Shown piece after piece: positions 6,114 through 6,293 of a stretch of 6,293 bases of DNA; position 1 is the first letter of the stretch; the number at the start of each line of letters is the position of its first letter. The notes under the pieces were generated by a model, which had not been told where the DNA came from, made no database searches, and saw only the letters and a list, made by a program, of their open reading frames with translations. The position numbers and the translations under genes are program-made. This DNA is from an uncultured candidate division WPS-2 bacterium (lineage in GTDB: Bacteria; Vulcanimicrobiota; Vulcanimicrobiia; Vulcanimicrobiales; Vulcanimicrobiaceae): contig CALEYW010000028.1 in assembly GCA_937927945.1 (NCBI GenBank), forward strand, positions 1 to 6,293, in the 5' to 3' direction.

Positions 6114-6147
6114 CGGCGGGATTACCCTGATCCCTCCGGCGGGATTA
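6114..6147. repeat. Paired 11-bp terminal repeats of the IS element
   Basis: CGGCGGGATTA occurs at 6114-6124 and again at 6137-6147, a 23-bp period or about two helical turns. Multiple terminal repeats are typical of IS21-family ends and are thought to be IstA transposase binding sites. Confidence 0.65.
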
Positions 6148-6165
6148 AAATGACCCCGGCGCTCG

Positions 6166-6293
6166 TTACGCCGATTTGCGGGATCTCCCTGTAGCCTGAC
6201 GGGAGCGGAGGCGGTGACTTTCTCCGGCGAATTCGAAGATCACGGCGTGGTGGACGACGCGGTCGACGACGACGCTGGCGGTCATCGGGTCGG
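6166..6293 (-). CDS. istB: IstB-like ATP-binding protein, C-terminus (partial)
   Basis: IstB is the AAA+ helper ATPase of IS21-family transposition and works with the IstA transposase on target DNA. Only the last 41 residues lie in the window, entering at 6293 and ending with TAA at 6166-6168. They read DPMTASVVVDRVVHHAVIFE, then FAGESHRLRSRQ, matching the IstB C-terminus (usually GDPxxAxAxLDRLLHHxxxxxxxGxSYRLR). The catalytic Walker motifs are outside the window. istA should lie upstream on the minus strand, beyond the right edge. Whether the rest is intact is unknown. Confidence 0.82.
   Translation of the reverse strand, partial: DPMTASVVVDRVVHHAVIFEFAGESHRLRSRQATGRSRKSA

Larger units (their letters stand above)
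6108..6293 (-). mobile_element. IS21-family element, one end (partial)
   Basis: The element end nearest istB is inferred at about 6108, where TGGCAACGG begins; IS21-type elements start with TG and end with CA. The HsdS match runs up to this point. Just inside lie two 11-bp repeats, and then istB on the minus strand, whose stop is 58 bases from the inferred tip. The element continues beyond 6293, so istA, the other end and the target duplication cannot be seen. The tip position is uncertain by a few bases. Confidence 0.65.

Noticed and set aside
1..6293. tRNA, rRNA, riboswitch or toxin-antitoxin pair
   Set aside because: No cloverleaf, conserved rRNA segment, known aptamer core or paired small genes could be recognised by eye in either strand; faint RNA elements could still be missed without a covariance search.

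Overview
The window comes from a GC-rich bacterial chromosome. It looks like an accessory or strain-variable stretch: cell-surface polysaccharide genes, a peroxide-defence gene pair, a secreted beta-propeller protein, and a decayed restriction gene hit by an insertion sequence. Codon third positions in the intact genes are strongly G/C. The mix (clade-3 type catalase, MIP channel, streptogramin-lyase-like propeller with a possible leaderless start) would fit a soil bacterium. No marker gene fixes the phylum, so taxonomy is left open.

Layout, left to right. (1) 1-1698, plus strand, surface polysaccharide: the tail of an unrecognised frame, a class I SAM-dependent methyltransferase broken by two single-base frameshifts (186-1006), and an intact polysaccharide pyruvyl transferase family gene (928-1698) that overlaps its 3' end. 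(2) 1699-2039: mostly non-coding, holding the C-terminal half of a BON domain with no front end, and a 13-bp-arm GC hairpin just beyond the stop of the convergent channel gene. (3) 2040-4374, minus strand: a heme catalase followed 40 bp later by a MIP/aquaporin channel, probably one transcript (catalase first). (4) 4375-4672: divergent intergenic region, with an extended -10 element placed for a leaderless transcript. (5) 4673-5689, plus strand: an exported seven-bladed propeller of the virginiamycin B lyase-like family, apparently without the lyase catalytic residues. (6) 5690-6293: a hairpin, a fragment of a type I restriction specificity gene (hsdS) that lacks its 5' end, carries a frameshift and is cut by the end of an IS21-family element whose istB gene (minus strand) runs off the window.

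How the parts relate. The methyltransferase and pyruvyl transferase fit one pathway that modifies an exported glycan. The catalase removes peroxide, and the channel beside it may move a small neutral solute; its predicted selectivity filter is wide and lacks the Phe/His pair of water-specific AqpZ. The right end is a graveyard of horizontally moved DNA. I see no complete undescribed system. The points most worth checking are the channel filter, the catalytically altered propeller with its possible leaderless promoter, and the layered destruction of hsdS.
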